Assembly: GCA_013400115.1 (NCBI GenBank) | Contig: VXBP01000409.1 | Span: forward strand, 124,001 to 188,000 | From: Rhinopomastus cyanomelas | Taxonomy: Eukaryota; Chordata; Aves; Bucerotiformes; Rhinopomastidae | Direction: 5' to 3' | Length of the DNA stretch: 64,000 bases | Shown here: positions 9,201 through 21,200 of the stretch, piece by piece | How the letters are laid out: every line of letters begins with the position of its first letter | How positions within the stretch are numbered: the first letter of the stretch is position 1 | Made by a program: the position numbers and the translations under genes | The notes under the pieces: generated by a model | Databases searched by the model: none | Told to the model about the DNA's origin: nothing | The model's input: only the letters and a program-made list of their open reading frames with translations

Positions 9201-12200
9201 TGTCATTCCAAGAATGTGCCTCTAAGGTTAAGAATGTACAGTTTCTCGATGTCACAGAAAGTCTTGAAGATGCCTCACATCAAACATTTCCTGTTTCTGT
9301 TGGAAATCATAAAAAATGCACTGGGGAAAAAAGTGAGCTGAGCGAGCTCTGCCTGTGGGTCTGAATCTCACAGAGCATGGATGTATCTCCATCCTCGATC
9401 AAGATGGTCCATTTCCTGCCTGTGGGTCAGCACAGACAGTTACTGCCAGATCCATTCACCCCTTAATTTACCCTGAACAGCTAAGAAGAAAAGCAGCACC
9501 TGGACAGACCTTACCCAGGAACAGCTCTCGCCTGTCTCGTTCCCTGTATGGAGATTGTTGTCTCAGGCAACGCCTGAGAATAGAAAGAGTTTAGGTGCTT
9601 TGAGCAAGATCTCTGCAGTCTACTCCTATAACATGAACTTGGGAAGTCCATCATCAAGTCCAACCATCTACCCTACCTTACAAGTTCACCCCTAAACAAC
9701 ATTCCTCAACACCTCACCCAAACCATCTTCAAACACATCCAGGGATGGCGACTCAACCACCTCCCTGGGCAGCCCGTTCCAGTGCCTGACCACTCTTTCT
9801 TGTGAAAAAATTCTTCCTAATGTCAAGTCTAAACCTCCCCTGTTGTAATTGAACCCAGTCCCTCCTGTTCTATCACTAATTGCTTGTGAGAAGAGACCAG
9901 CACCAGCCTCTCTACAACATCCTTGTAGGCAGTTGTAGAGAGTGATGTAGAGAATGATTCTGTGATTCTGTGAAGTACTGGACTGGGGGAGAGTGCTGCA
10001 AACCTTTCCCAGTGAGGTGAACAGATAATATGTTTGGAGTGCTGCACATTTCGAGTCGATAATTTAAAACAGACTCAGAAATGTTCTCTTAGTTCTTCCA
10101 TCTTTTACACTGCTGTGATTTTTTTTTTTTTAGCCAGGCATTTCCCTTGGAGAATTTTACACTCCAAGGGCTCATGTTGCCCTCTAAGGATCGCTTTACA
10201 ATCTCTTGAAGGTGTGTGAGAGGGGAAGGCAGAGGAGATCATCCATGAACACGGCCAACTATACAGATCCTGCGCCTTCCACAGTCTGTGGTTCCAGTAT
10301 CTTTTGGAGCTCCTCGGAACACAAAGATCCTTTCTTGTCCCATTGATGTAAGAACTTTCTCAGTATTTCACAGAATCACAGAACATTAGGGATTGGAAGG
10401 GACCTTGAAAGATCATCTAGTCCAAGCTCCCCACGACAGCAGGACCTCCTAGACCAAGTCACACGGGAACACATCCAGGCAGGTTTTAAATGTCCTCAGA
10501 GAAGGAGACTCCACAACCTCCCTGGGCAGCCTGTTCCAGTGCTCTGTCACCCTCACTGTGAAGAAGTTCCTTCTGATATTTATATGGAACCTCCTATACT
10601 CCTGCTTACACCCACTGCCCCTTGTTCTATCACCAGATGACACTGAGAAGAGCCTGTCTGCACCCTTGTTTCCATTCACAGAAGAAACACATGTCAGAGG
10701 AAGTTAAGATGCTTAGAGGGACATTATATGACCTGGTGCCTACAGGAGGAGAGGGACGAGACTTCCCTGTTCTTGGTTCACCCCTGTTTATTTACTTTAC
10801 ACAAAATCCTGTTTCCACAGGCAGAATAAGAAAGAAAAGTCCAACCGAACCGAGAGCTTCCATTGTGCACAATAACCACATCCTCTTTTCCAACACAAAT
10901 CTCTCCTCGGCCGTGATTTCATAAAACAAAGCGCTCTGCAACAATGCTGGCTCACGCTGCTCTGCTCCCAGGCTGTGAAGTCAAGCGGGGAATTGATCTG
11001 ACTTCAGAACATTCTGCAACGAACGTGTCGCTATTTTCTCAAGCTAAGTTTGCCAGCCCCATGCAAAAGGATCCTCAGCACAGCTGAGAGAAGAGCAGCA
11101 GCAGCAGCATATTTGCCTCCCTCTGCTGCATAAAGAAACTACACACTGGGAGAGCCTGGATGTCCCAGTTGATCCAGCCTCTAACACAAGACCTCACCTC
11201 CTGATTGCCCTGTGTCTCTTGTGTTACAGCGCGATGCTGCTGACACCAGAAAGCTCCGGGAGGGGAAAGGAGCAGCGCCAAGAGCTGCCATCGCAAGAGC
11301 ATCCCAAGAGCAGTGGCGCCTCGCACAGAAAAGAACATTCGTTATCCCAGAGCTAGGACCACGTCACCCTGACTATTCAGCTAATGCTGTCGTAACAGGG
11401 GAGCACACAACTGTTCCGTGTAAAGCAGCACTCAGCTGTGACAATGCTTTAGCCATCCTCACCGAACCATTCCAGGAATGGCTTCAGACCCATTTCAGCG
11501 TTGCGGTGATTTGAGGTCCTTTTGGGACTTACCGATCCACTCGTAGCTGGCAGACGATGCTCAGCGCGTCTACAACCCCTTCTTCCTTCAGCTGCTGACA
11601 ACCAATGGCTGTGGCAATAAAACATCCAGTTCTTCCTATACCAGCACTGAAAAGAAGGCAAAATTCAATGGAAATTGGGGGGAAAAGCACATCTAAAGCC
11701 AACAGTCAGTGGGGCTTTATGCTTGAAGGCATCAAAGTACACAGGGGTTTCTGCTAACTGCACCTCTCACCATGAAGGTAGAAACGACCTAGCGCAGTGA
11801 GGGAGCAGTTCATAACTTGCTCCCTCACCTGCAAAAGGAAGAAAGATTTGGTGCTGTAATTCTCCAGACTGTATTAATGCCTGCTTGGAAAAAGCCATTT
11901 GGATATGACTTTTACTCCCTCTCCATAGTTTCTTGCTTAAGCAGTGTGGAATCCAGTGCAGCTCATCCCTGTCATGTTGCAGGAAAATATGAGGAAAATA
12001 GCTAAAACATGGAGTCTGGGGTCCAGATCTTCATGTGAGGCTTTATAGTGAATGCTTCACCATTTGATGCCCTACATTCTTCATCTCTGCAATGGTTAAG
12101 AATGCTACCTTCCTAAAACGAGCACTGCAGGAGTTAGTTGTGGGGTGTTCCAGACAGAAACTTCATATATCTGAGTGCAAAGTGCTCCCAGGAGTGTGTC

Positions 12201-15200
12201 CCTTTGCAACAGCTGAAACAAATCACAGTCTGCTCACCAGGGAATGAAAGACAGAAGAGCTGCAGAGACTCAAAGGCCCTCCCATCTGGAAGTGAAAATG
12301 TTCAAGAGGACTCAGCAATGTTAAATGTGTATGAGGATGTCTAATCACAGGGGGATACTGAGAGGTAAAACAGTCCATGTGAGAAAGAACCAAGTGAGTC
12401 GAGGATCCTGAGCTGACAGCCTGTCTGTTTGGACATCAGTATCAATGGGATCAATGTATCTGAAGGGTAATCATAGAATCACAATCACAGAATCATTAGG
12501 AATTGGAGGGACCTTGAAAGATCACCCAGTCCAATCCCCCTGCCAGAGCAGGATCACCTAGACCAAGTCACGCAGGAACACATCCAGGTGGGTTTTAAAC
12601 GTCTCCTACATATGGTCTTTGTTCAGGAGGAGGACTCTTGGATGGGATTTGCTGTAGCCTTGCTCTGGGCAGTCATTTAGAAGAAGTACCACGAATTACC
12701 TGCAGTGCACAATAACAGGGCCTCTGCCCGGTGATTCCACCCTGTCCTCTTCTACATCCAGCATGAGCTGCAGCAGAGGCTGAGCACTGTCAGGGGTCTT
12801 GTGGTCCGGCCAGGATGTGTACCAGTAGTGCTTCACGCTCCGGGACTGACCCCCTTGCTGGAAAGGACATGAAGATTTTATACTCATGCTTGTAGTGGAC
12901 AATTCTTTCTATTTCTTTCAACATTCTGCTAAAAAGACAGTAAAAATGTTCAGAGAGATTTAACAGCTTCCTTCTACTAGTCTCAGAGGATGCAATGGCA
13001 GGGAACAGGCATCCTTCCAGGGACACAGTTGTAAGAATCACAGGACATTAGGGACTGGAAGGGAGCTCAAAAGACCATCCAGTCCAATCCCCCTGCCAGG
13101 GCAGCATCACCTCACAGAACCACAGAATCACTCTGGTTGGAAAAGACCCCTGGGATCATCGAGTCCAACCATCCACCCCACCCCACAAGTTCACCCCTAA
13201 ACCAGATCCCTCAACAGTTCATCTAAATGATGATCAACACATCCAGGGATGGCAACTCAGCCACCTTCCTGGGAAGCCCATTCCAGTGCTTGGCCACCCT
13301 GTGTCTCCTGTTCGACTCTACAGCAGGTGCTCATTCTCCAGACTGGGAGTTTATTGCTTTGTGATGGCTGGCACTGGATTTGTGCACTTGAAAACCTAGG
13401 TGCTTTTCCAGCTACATAGGTTCTGCTCTGTCCTTCTGACTACTGCTGACTCAGTTGGGAACTGTCAGAGATTCTTGCTAGACCAGCAATAAAATCTAAG
13501 AGAGATTAGCTCGATCTGGACTTCTGAGTCTGTATATTATAACATGTTTCTGCTGCCTTCTAAGGACATTATCATAAGAGTCTGATACCAGAATTACAAA
13601 AGTATTTAAGCTAAAGGTTTAGAACTGCCCTTCTAGACTAATCAAATATCATAGAATCATCAGGGATTGGAAGGGACCTCGAAAGGTCATGTAGTCCAAT
13701 CCCTCTGCAGAGCAGGATCATCTAGACCAAGTCACACAGGAACACATCCAGGTGGGTTTTAAACGTCTCCAGAGAAGGAGACTCCACAACCCCCAAGTAA
13801 TGTTCAATGTATGCCCTTTACAAAATCCCCACTGCAACTTCATGCATGATTAGAACACACGTATGGTTAGGAGCAGCACCGCTCTGATGCTGCTGGTTAC
13901 CTTTATTGTGAGCTGACGGACAGTGTAGTTCTCGCACTCTTGAACCACATTAACGAGGACTTCAACCTTCCCATAGATCCCTCTTTTTTCTGGCCAATAA
14001 AGGACACACTTCTGCAAAGCAAGCATCAGCGTCATCAACAAACTGGACTCTGGAGCCACACTAATGTCTAATTCTTACACAGAATGTCTTTGTCTGGCAA
14101 GTTCAGATGAATTCAGCTGAGGTCTTATTCATGCCAACCCAAGTGAGACACTGCAGGTTTGTTAATGAATGACTTCACCCTGATTTTCAGGATCTGAGTT
14201 TTTCCACACATAGTTTCCTACCCCTGAACACTCCGAGTAGATGTTTTGATTCTTCAAATCTCAACCAAGTTCAGTTGTAGGAATTATTTTCTACATTCTA
14301 AACTAAAGATTGTTCTCCCCTAAAGCATTCTTTAATTAATAGAATTCAGTTTGTGAAGTTCACTCTTTCCAAGTGGGATTTTCTTCTGAGCAAGATATTC
14401 AGAATTTGTCTTCTCCTCACAAGACTTTCTTCTCTTTCATCTCCCGAGTCCTGGTACAACAAAGCATGTAAATGTGCCCTTAGATCTTGCTGACTTGAGT
14501 GGGACTTTTTGTGCATGCTAAAGTATTTTGCAGAATCACAAAGCATTAGGGATTGGAAGGGAGCTTGAAAGATCATCTAGTCCAACCCCCCTGCCAGAGC
14601 AGGACCTCCTAGACCAAGTCGCACAGGAACATGTCACAGAATCACAGAACATTAGGGATTGGAAGGAACCTTGAAAGATCATCTAGTCCAATCCCCCTGC
14701 CACAGCATCATCACCTAGACCAAGTCACACAGGAACATGTCCAGGAGGGTTCTGCTATGTGACAGACAGAGATTATTAACTAGAAATTAATGTTTTAAAA
14801 AAATCAACATTCTTGTTAGAGCTGCACATTATATACAGAATTCTTAATGGATCAGTACTCCTGTGCTATTTCTGCATTTACCTGACAAGCATCTATCAAA
14901 AAGGAGATGAAGAAATAGTATTTACAGTATGAAACCTTCTATTTTTTCCCTGCAATAACTTACTTCAACTTCACATTAATTTACATTAAAATATCTCCAT
15001 AGTCTACCTGCAAGTCATCATCCCTGTGTATAAACATTTCTCTAAAAGTAGATGCTTATTATGGAGTGTGAAGTCCCTGAAATAAGGCTGGACAAGCTGA
15101 CTTGTTCATTAGGTAAATAAAACCACCCCAACAATTAAGGAAAACTCACTTTCATACCTAATAACAGAAAAATAAATGCACTGAGAATACAGGTAGCTCT

Positions 15201-18200
15201 ACAATAATTGAAAGCAATTGTTTGCATTTCCTCATGAACTCTTGCTGAAGAAAGAGCAAGAGAGTTCCTTACGTTACACAGCAAAATAAAACAATCATAG
15301 AATCATTAGGGATTGGAAGGGACCTCCAAAGATCATCTAGTCCAATCCACAGCAGGATCACCTAGACCAAGTCACACAGGAACGAGTCACAGAATCACAA
15401 ACCATTAGGGATTGGAAGGGACCTCCAAGGATCATCTAGTCCAATCCCCTGCCAGAGCAGGATCACCTAGACCAAGTCACACAGGAACATGTCACAGAAT
15501 CATAGAACATTAGGGCTTGGAAGGGACCTGGAACGATCCAGGCAGGTTTTAAATGCAGACCCTTTAAGAGAACAACTTGCCATAAAACATGACTCAAATC
15601 CTGCTCAAAATGACGTAGAAAGGAAACCCCATGAGTGAACTGCAAGGCTTTACCACCAGGTGTGAACTTTAAGCTGCTACTCAATACCCCGATCGCTGGT
15701 TGAACCAAATCATCTCTGCTGTATAAATACTTCTCTAACAACAGATGGTTATTACCTGAGTGGTGTGAGGTGTGGGGAAGCCCCTTTCTCTGGGATACAG
15801 CTGGACAATCTGACTGGTTTTGTTCAAATCCTGTCTTTTGCAGAATTACCAGGACATCCTAAACTTGCTGTCTCCCCGAAGGCATCAAGACTGGCAATAG
15901 GATACTCAGAAATTTGTCCCACAGAACGCGTTTGTGAGTTCCACAGTCCCCCCCGTGTGACACACATCATCTGCCAGCTCTGCTAACTCATGCTCCTCCC
16001 TGGGAGTGTAGCTCTTGGTGCTAATATGGGAAAAAGAAAAGTCCAAATACACATTGTACCCTGACAATCGACAATGGCTGAGCCAACCCCTGCTACTCCT
16101 CGATAACTGCGAGCCGGCGGCGCTCCCTACAAAGCCTTCGGGCGCTGCAGAAGAGTGTTTTTCTTGACTCCTTCCCAGAACTGGAATTGGCAACTTGCTC
16201 GGGGTGGACAATGAAAGGGGGCTGTTCATTAAACAACTCTCATTTCGCAGCCCGTCCACATTTAGTGGGACACAATGGATTATTTTTAACACGGTCTCTG
16301 TGCATCTTTTAAAAATGACAGTTGTTACTGCTGTAAAAAAACATCCTTACAAATAGAGCTGGGGTCAGCTGGTTGGGACACGTCTACGACGACGGTTATG
16401 TGGGAGAATGAAAATGTTCTTTGAATGTTAATTGTGAAAAAGGGATGAAGATACTCTACATAATGATGTGTAAAAAGATAAAGATGGGAGGGATAAAGGT
16501 ATCACACACACATAGAAGATAATTAAACCTGAAAGAAAATTCCACTGGTCTCAAGAAGATTGGACTAGATGATCTTTTGGGGTCCCTTCCAATCCCTAAT
16601 GATTCTATGATTCTAAGATTTAATTTTAAAACTGTTCAAAAGCCAAAATTCTCAACAGTGGTTGAGTGGTTCTGCTCTCATGTCTGTAATCAACAGGAGC
16701 TTATCAAGCCCAGTTCTGTGCTCTCCAGTTCAAGAAGGACAAGGAACTGCTGGAGAGTGCTGAGCACAGAGCTCCTGTACTGGAAACTTATGAGGAGAGG
16801 CTGAGAGAACTGACTCTATTTAGCCTAGAGAGGAGACTGAGGGATGATCTGATCAATGCTTACGAATAGCTAAGGCATGAGTGCCAGGAGTATGGAACCA
16901 GACTCTTCTTGGTGGTACCCAGTGACAGGAGGAGGGGCAGTGGAACATAGGAGGATCAAACTGGAACATAGGAGGATCAAACTAAACACCAGGAAAAACT
17001 TCTTGACTATTTTTAACAGAGCACTAGCATGGGCTGCCCAGAGGGGCTGCAGAATCTCCTTCTCTGGAGACAGTCAAAACCCACCTGGACAAGATCCTGT
17101 ATGATCTTCTCTAGGAGACCCTGCTCTACCAGGGGGATTGTCCTAGACAATCTCCAGAGGTCCCTTCCAACTCTACCATTCTGGGACTGCCCAATCGTTT
17201 GCCTCATACTCATAAAAAGAGGAAGAATTCACTCTTTTGTATCACCATGTGTTTCTCCAGCCCCACTCTTCTCGACGGTTCTGGTTCTGTTCTTTGCTCT
17301 GCTTTCAGGACCCAGGTTCCCTTCCTGTATATTAATCTATTACAGAAGCTTCACCAGCACACAACCTCATAGGTAATCAGCAAGCAAGTAACAGCTATGA
17401 TTAGGAGATTTCTGGAAGTGCTTCAGCTCAAAAAACCCCCCGAAACACTAACCAACTTCATACTTTCACACAGAAAAGCTTGTCCTGCCAACTTCCACAG
17501 TCCCCGCTCAGATTAATTCCCATTGGTCATCTTCTTGTTAATAAATGATTTTTTATTTCTGATGTGGTGCCTGCCCTTTGTTTTTTTGAGAAAAAATAGA
17601 ACCACATAATTCCAAAAAGGAAGTTTATACAAGAAACACATGAACTTTGATTGATTTCAGCTCTTGTCATTCTCTCTGTGACAGAGCTCTAAGCTTAGAC
17701 TCCTTCTATCATAGGTTTGTAGAATCATTAGGGACTGGAAGGGACCTCAAAAGATCATCCAGTCCAATCCCCCTGCCACAGCAGGGCCACCTACATCAAA
17801 CTGCACAGGAACACATCCAGGTGGGTTTTAAACATCTCCAGAGAAGGAGACTCCACAACCTCCATGGGCAGCCCTTTCCAGTGCTCTGTCACCCTCACTG
17901 TGAAGAAGTTCCTCCTCACATTTCTAACCTATCAAGCTAAGAGCATAGTTTAAATTAGAAGAGATCAGGCACTCCTGCTGCAAATAGCATCTGCTGCTGG
18001 CTGTCCGACGGAGAGCAGATACTTCACCAGTGAAGTTCATATGCTGTGCGTAGCCACTAGCTAATCTCTTTTCTTGTGGACAGCAACTAAGTCTTCAGGA
18101 GGAACCTGCTAATGGTGGGAGAGTTCCTAAGGTTTCTGGAGGGGGCAGGTTGTGCAAACACAGCCTCTCTATATGGCCTGGGAACGATCTGAAATTCCCC

Positions 18201-21200
18201 ACCCTTTCTATTAGGAGGAAATTACCACTGCCAGGACACAACAATGCGGGTAAACACCAGTGTCTGAAGCCTGTGTAACTCAAGTAAACACAGGGCTTCC
18301 TGACACAATGGCAACCACCAGGCACTTCTTTCAAGTCATTCTTCTTGCACTATGTCAGATGTGAGTGTTTAAACAGACAGCATTTCCTCACTGACATACT
18401 TGTTCCTTTGGCCAGTTAGGCAGGAGCAAGCTTCTGTTTTCAGAAGTAAATTCATTTGGGCTCTGGACACTAGTTGGAACTGTCTAGTGCAAGATGCCAC
18501 TTGAATTGGAAATAAGTCTTGGGGTATTTTCCAGGAGCACCCTCCTTTCTCACACACACTTGTCTGGATTTTAAGCTGATGTTAGAAGTGGTCAAGGGCA
18601 GAATAAAGAAGTGCGTGTCTACCGAGTCTACATTTATACGACTGAGTTTGAGTCCTGGGAATGCACTCAGCATCTTGGTCCCTGGAGTGTTTAGACTAGG
18701 AACTTTGCCTAATTAAACTCTGTTTCTCTATCAACACGTAGCTTCAAGGGGAGTGTGAGTGGAGCAGGGACAACATGGCCCTGGTTCTCACCTGGTAAGG
18801 TGCTGAGACTTGGTGGAGGCACCTACTGAAAGTTAGGAATTTCTACAAAGTCTACTCAAGAAAAAAAGCCACGTTCCTTTATGGCTGTCTGTCTTTCCTC
18901 CACAGACCCTGTAAACTACTTCTTTAAAATCCAGTCTTCCAGAACAGAGCTTTGTGTTGGCCCTCTGCATGGGAGAGTGATTTTCATTCCTAACATCTGG
19001 CAATCACAGCTATGGACTCTGGCACTATCGACGGCAGCCTGGCTACAGTTTACACCAGTACTAAATAAAGATATTAAAGATGCAGCTGGGAATTGAACCA
19101 AGGGTCACAGAATGCATAACTGGCAGTGAGATGGCCATTAGTAATCAGAATGCAACTGTCATCTCTACTTGGTACTAAGATGAAGAGCCACATATTTCCA
19201 TTCTGGCCAAGCCCCACCGTGGCACTGACGCCTGGGAGCCTAAACTGTATTTTCTAGGATGGCCCAGAAGACTTGTAATAACTGGAATGGATTTGAGCCT
19301 TGGTCTAGGTGATCCTGCTGTGGCAGGGGGATTGGACTAGATGATCTTTGGAGGTCCCTTCCAATCCCTAATGATTTTATGATCATAGCAAAGTGCAAAC
19401 TTAACCATGTCAAGAAGCCTGTAGCCATAACTCTAACCACCTTTTCTTCATACACTAGAAAGTGACAAGTACAGAGGTGGCCGACAGACTGATGAGGTGT
19501 TTCTTAGAAAAACACACGAACCCAACAACACAGACCTAGAAAAAGGAATTCTTTTTTGTCTTTTCTAAACCAAGTGTGGTTGTTGATATTTCTACACCAA
19601 CACTAATTTTCATATTGCCTGTTACCAGGCTGTTTAGGAGTCGACGATCTGCTACCTTCCTTCCATATCCACTGGGGGTTTTTCTAGAGTACACGGCCAC
19701 AGGAATAACTTCTCAGCTTGGTGGGTTGTCATACCTCATTTTTTTCTTTCAGCTTTGTGATCATAACAATGACAGGGCTGTCTTCTTGCCAAACCATCTG
19801 CCAGAAGTCGTTGACGGTATTAATCATGGGTCCCTGAGTTGCGATAAAAGCCTTCTCTTTACCTCCATAGCCCTGGTTTAGAAACAGACACAAAATCATT
19901 TACTTTGAATTCATGCGGTCGAACAAAATTGCAGTTAAGGTGGAGGTGCTTAAAGAGCAGAAAAACCAGTCTGGAATCAAAAACAAGCAATAAAGTTATT
20001 TGAACTGAAAGTAACAATGACTAACAGTAGAGCAGATCAGAAATTTTTCAGTAGAACAGTTTTTCCTCTGGAAACCACTGACTTGATGGACAGAAATGGT
20101 CCTGAGAATACATCAATTCACCTCAAATTCCTCTGGTTATTTGCCTTCTTCTAGCTTATGCTGTTCTCCAAGTTGTTGGGGCTTTTCATCATCCAGAGGA
20201 ACTTTACTCCGTCATTTACATTGCTGCGGTGTTTGCGAGGGAGCTGACAGTCAATAAGCCCTCCCAAAAAGAAAGAAGGGAACTATAAAACTGCTTTTAT
20301 GCTCCTGTTCACAAACTCTTCATGACATTTATTAAACTACTGAACTGATGATTTTTGAACTGTCAATTTCTTGTTGTGCTTGAAGAAAACCCATCACCAC
20401 TGCACTTGTTTGTGGATGACTGCAGTGAGCAGCCACACATTTCACAGTGTCTTTGACTGTGATCTTCAATTCATCCAAATATCTCTGTCACTGGTAAAAG
20501 GTGACACTCCTGTCCTTACTATAAGGCAATAGGACAGCATTAAGTAGTAAATACCAAGTAATAAAATAGTAACATGTGTGTTCCTTAATGTTTTTTTCAA
20601 ATTATTTGACAAACTGGTTTTTTACTGGAACCATTTTCGTACGTTCATGGTTGTGCGGTCTCTGTTAGAAACAGCCCAGGGAGCAGTTTCTGTCACACCA
20701 ATGTAGAAAGAAAGAGAAGATGGGTGGGAGTAAAACCAGTGCCACCTTGGCAAAACCAGCTGTTCACGTGGAAAACCAGGTACTGTCTCAAAAGCACATG
20801 AAGAGGTACATTTACTTACCCTAATGTAGTTAGCATTTATGTAGGTGCTCAAGGAGTCAGATGGATTTTTTGGTTTCAAATACACTCTGCTTAGGGGATC
20901 TAAGAGCACAAGGAAGATGGAAATGGAAAGAAAACCAATAATTAGATGATTTCCAGAAAGAATCAAAGACCTGCTGAAGAAAATAATCTATAGTTATTCA
21001 GGGTTGTCAAGCATTAATGCATCAAACCCTTCCCTCTGCCATAGACCATCACGTGTAACCGAGGTACACGAAGGCTACACAGTGCTGTGTGGAAGTATCT
21101 CAGCAAGCTGCGGGCATTCACAGAATCACAGAACATCAGGGATTGGAAGGGACCTTGGAAGATCATCTAGTCCAATCCCTGTGTCAGAACAGGGTCACCT

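Larger units (their letters stand above)
6215..11532 (-). other. PTPRR last intron
   Basis: 5.3 kb with four CR1s, including the oldest and longest one at 8011. Otherwise unique sequence. The open frames at 6506-6832 and 7434-7810 have no recognisable domain. Confidence 0.85.
14012..19734 (-). other. PTPRR intron
   Basis: 5.7 kb with clustered CR1 tails at 14.5-15.6 kb and several plus-strand CR1s. A GC-richer patch near 16.08-16.16 kb sits in a 128-codon minus-strand open frame with no known domain. Confidence 0.85.

Noticed and set aside
15906..16292. 128-codon minus-strand open frame in a PTPRR intron, considered as an alternative exon
   Set aside because: It matches no PTP or other domain, and the flanking PTPRR exons already join in phase without it.
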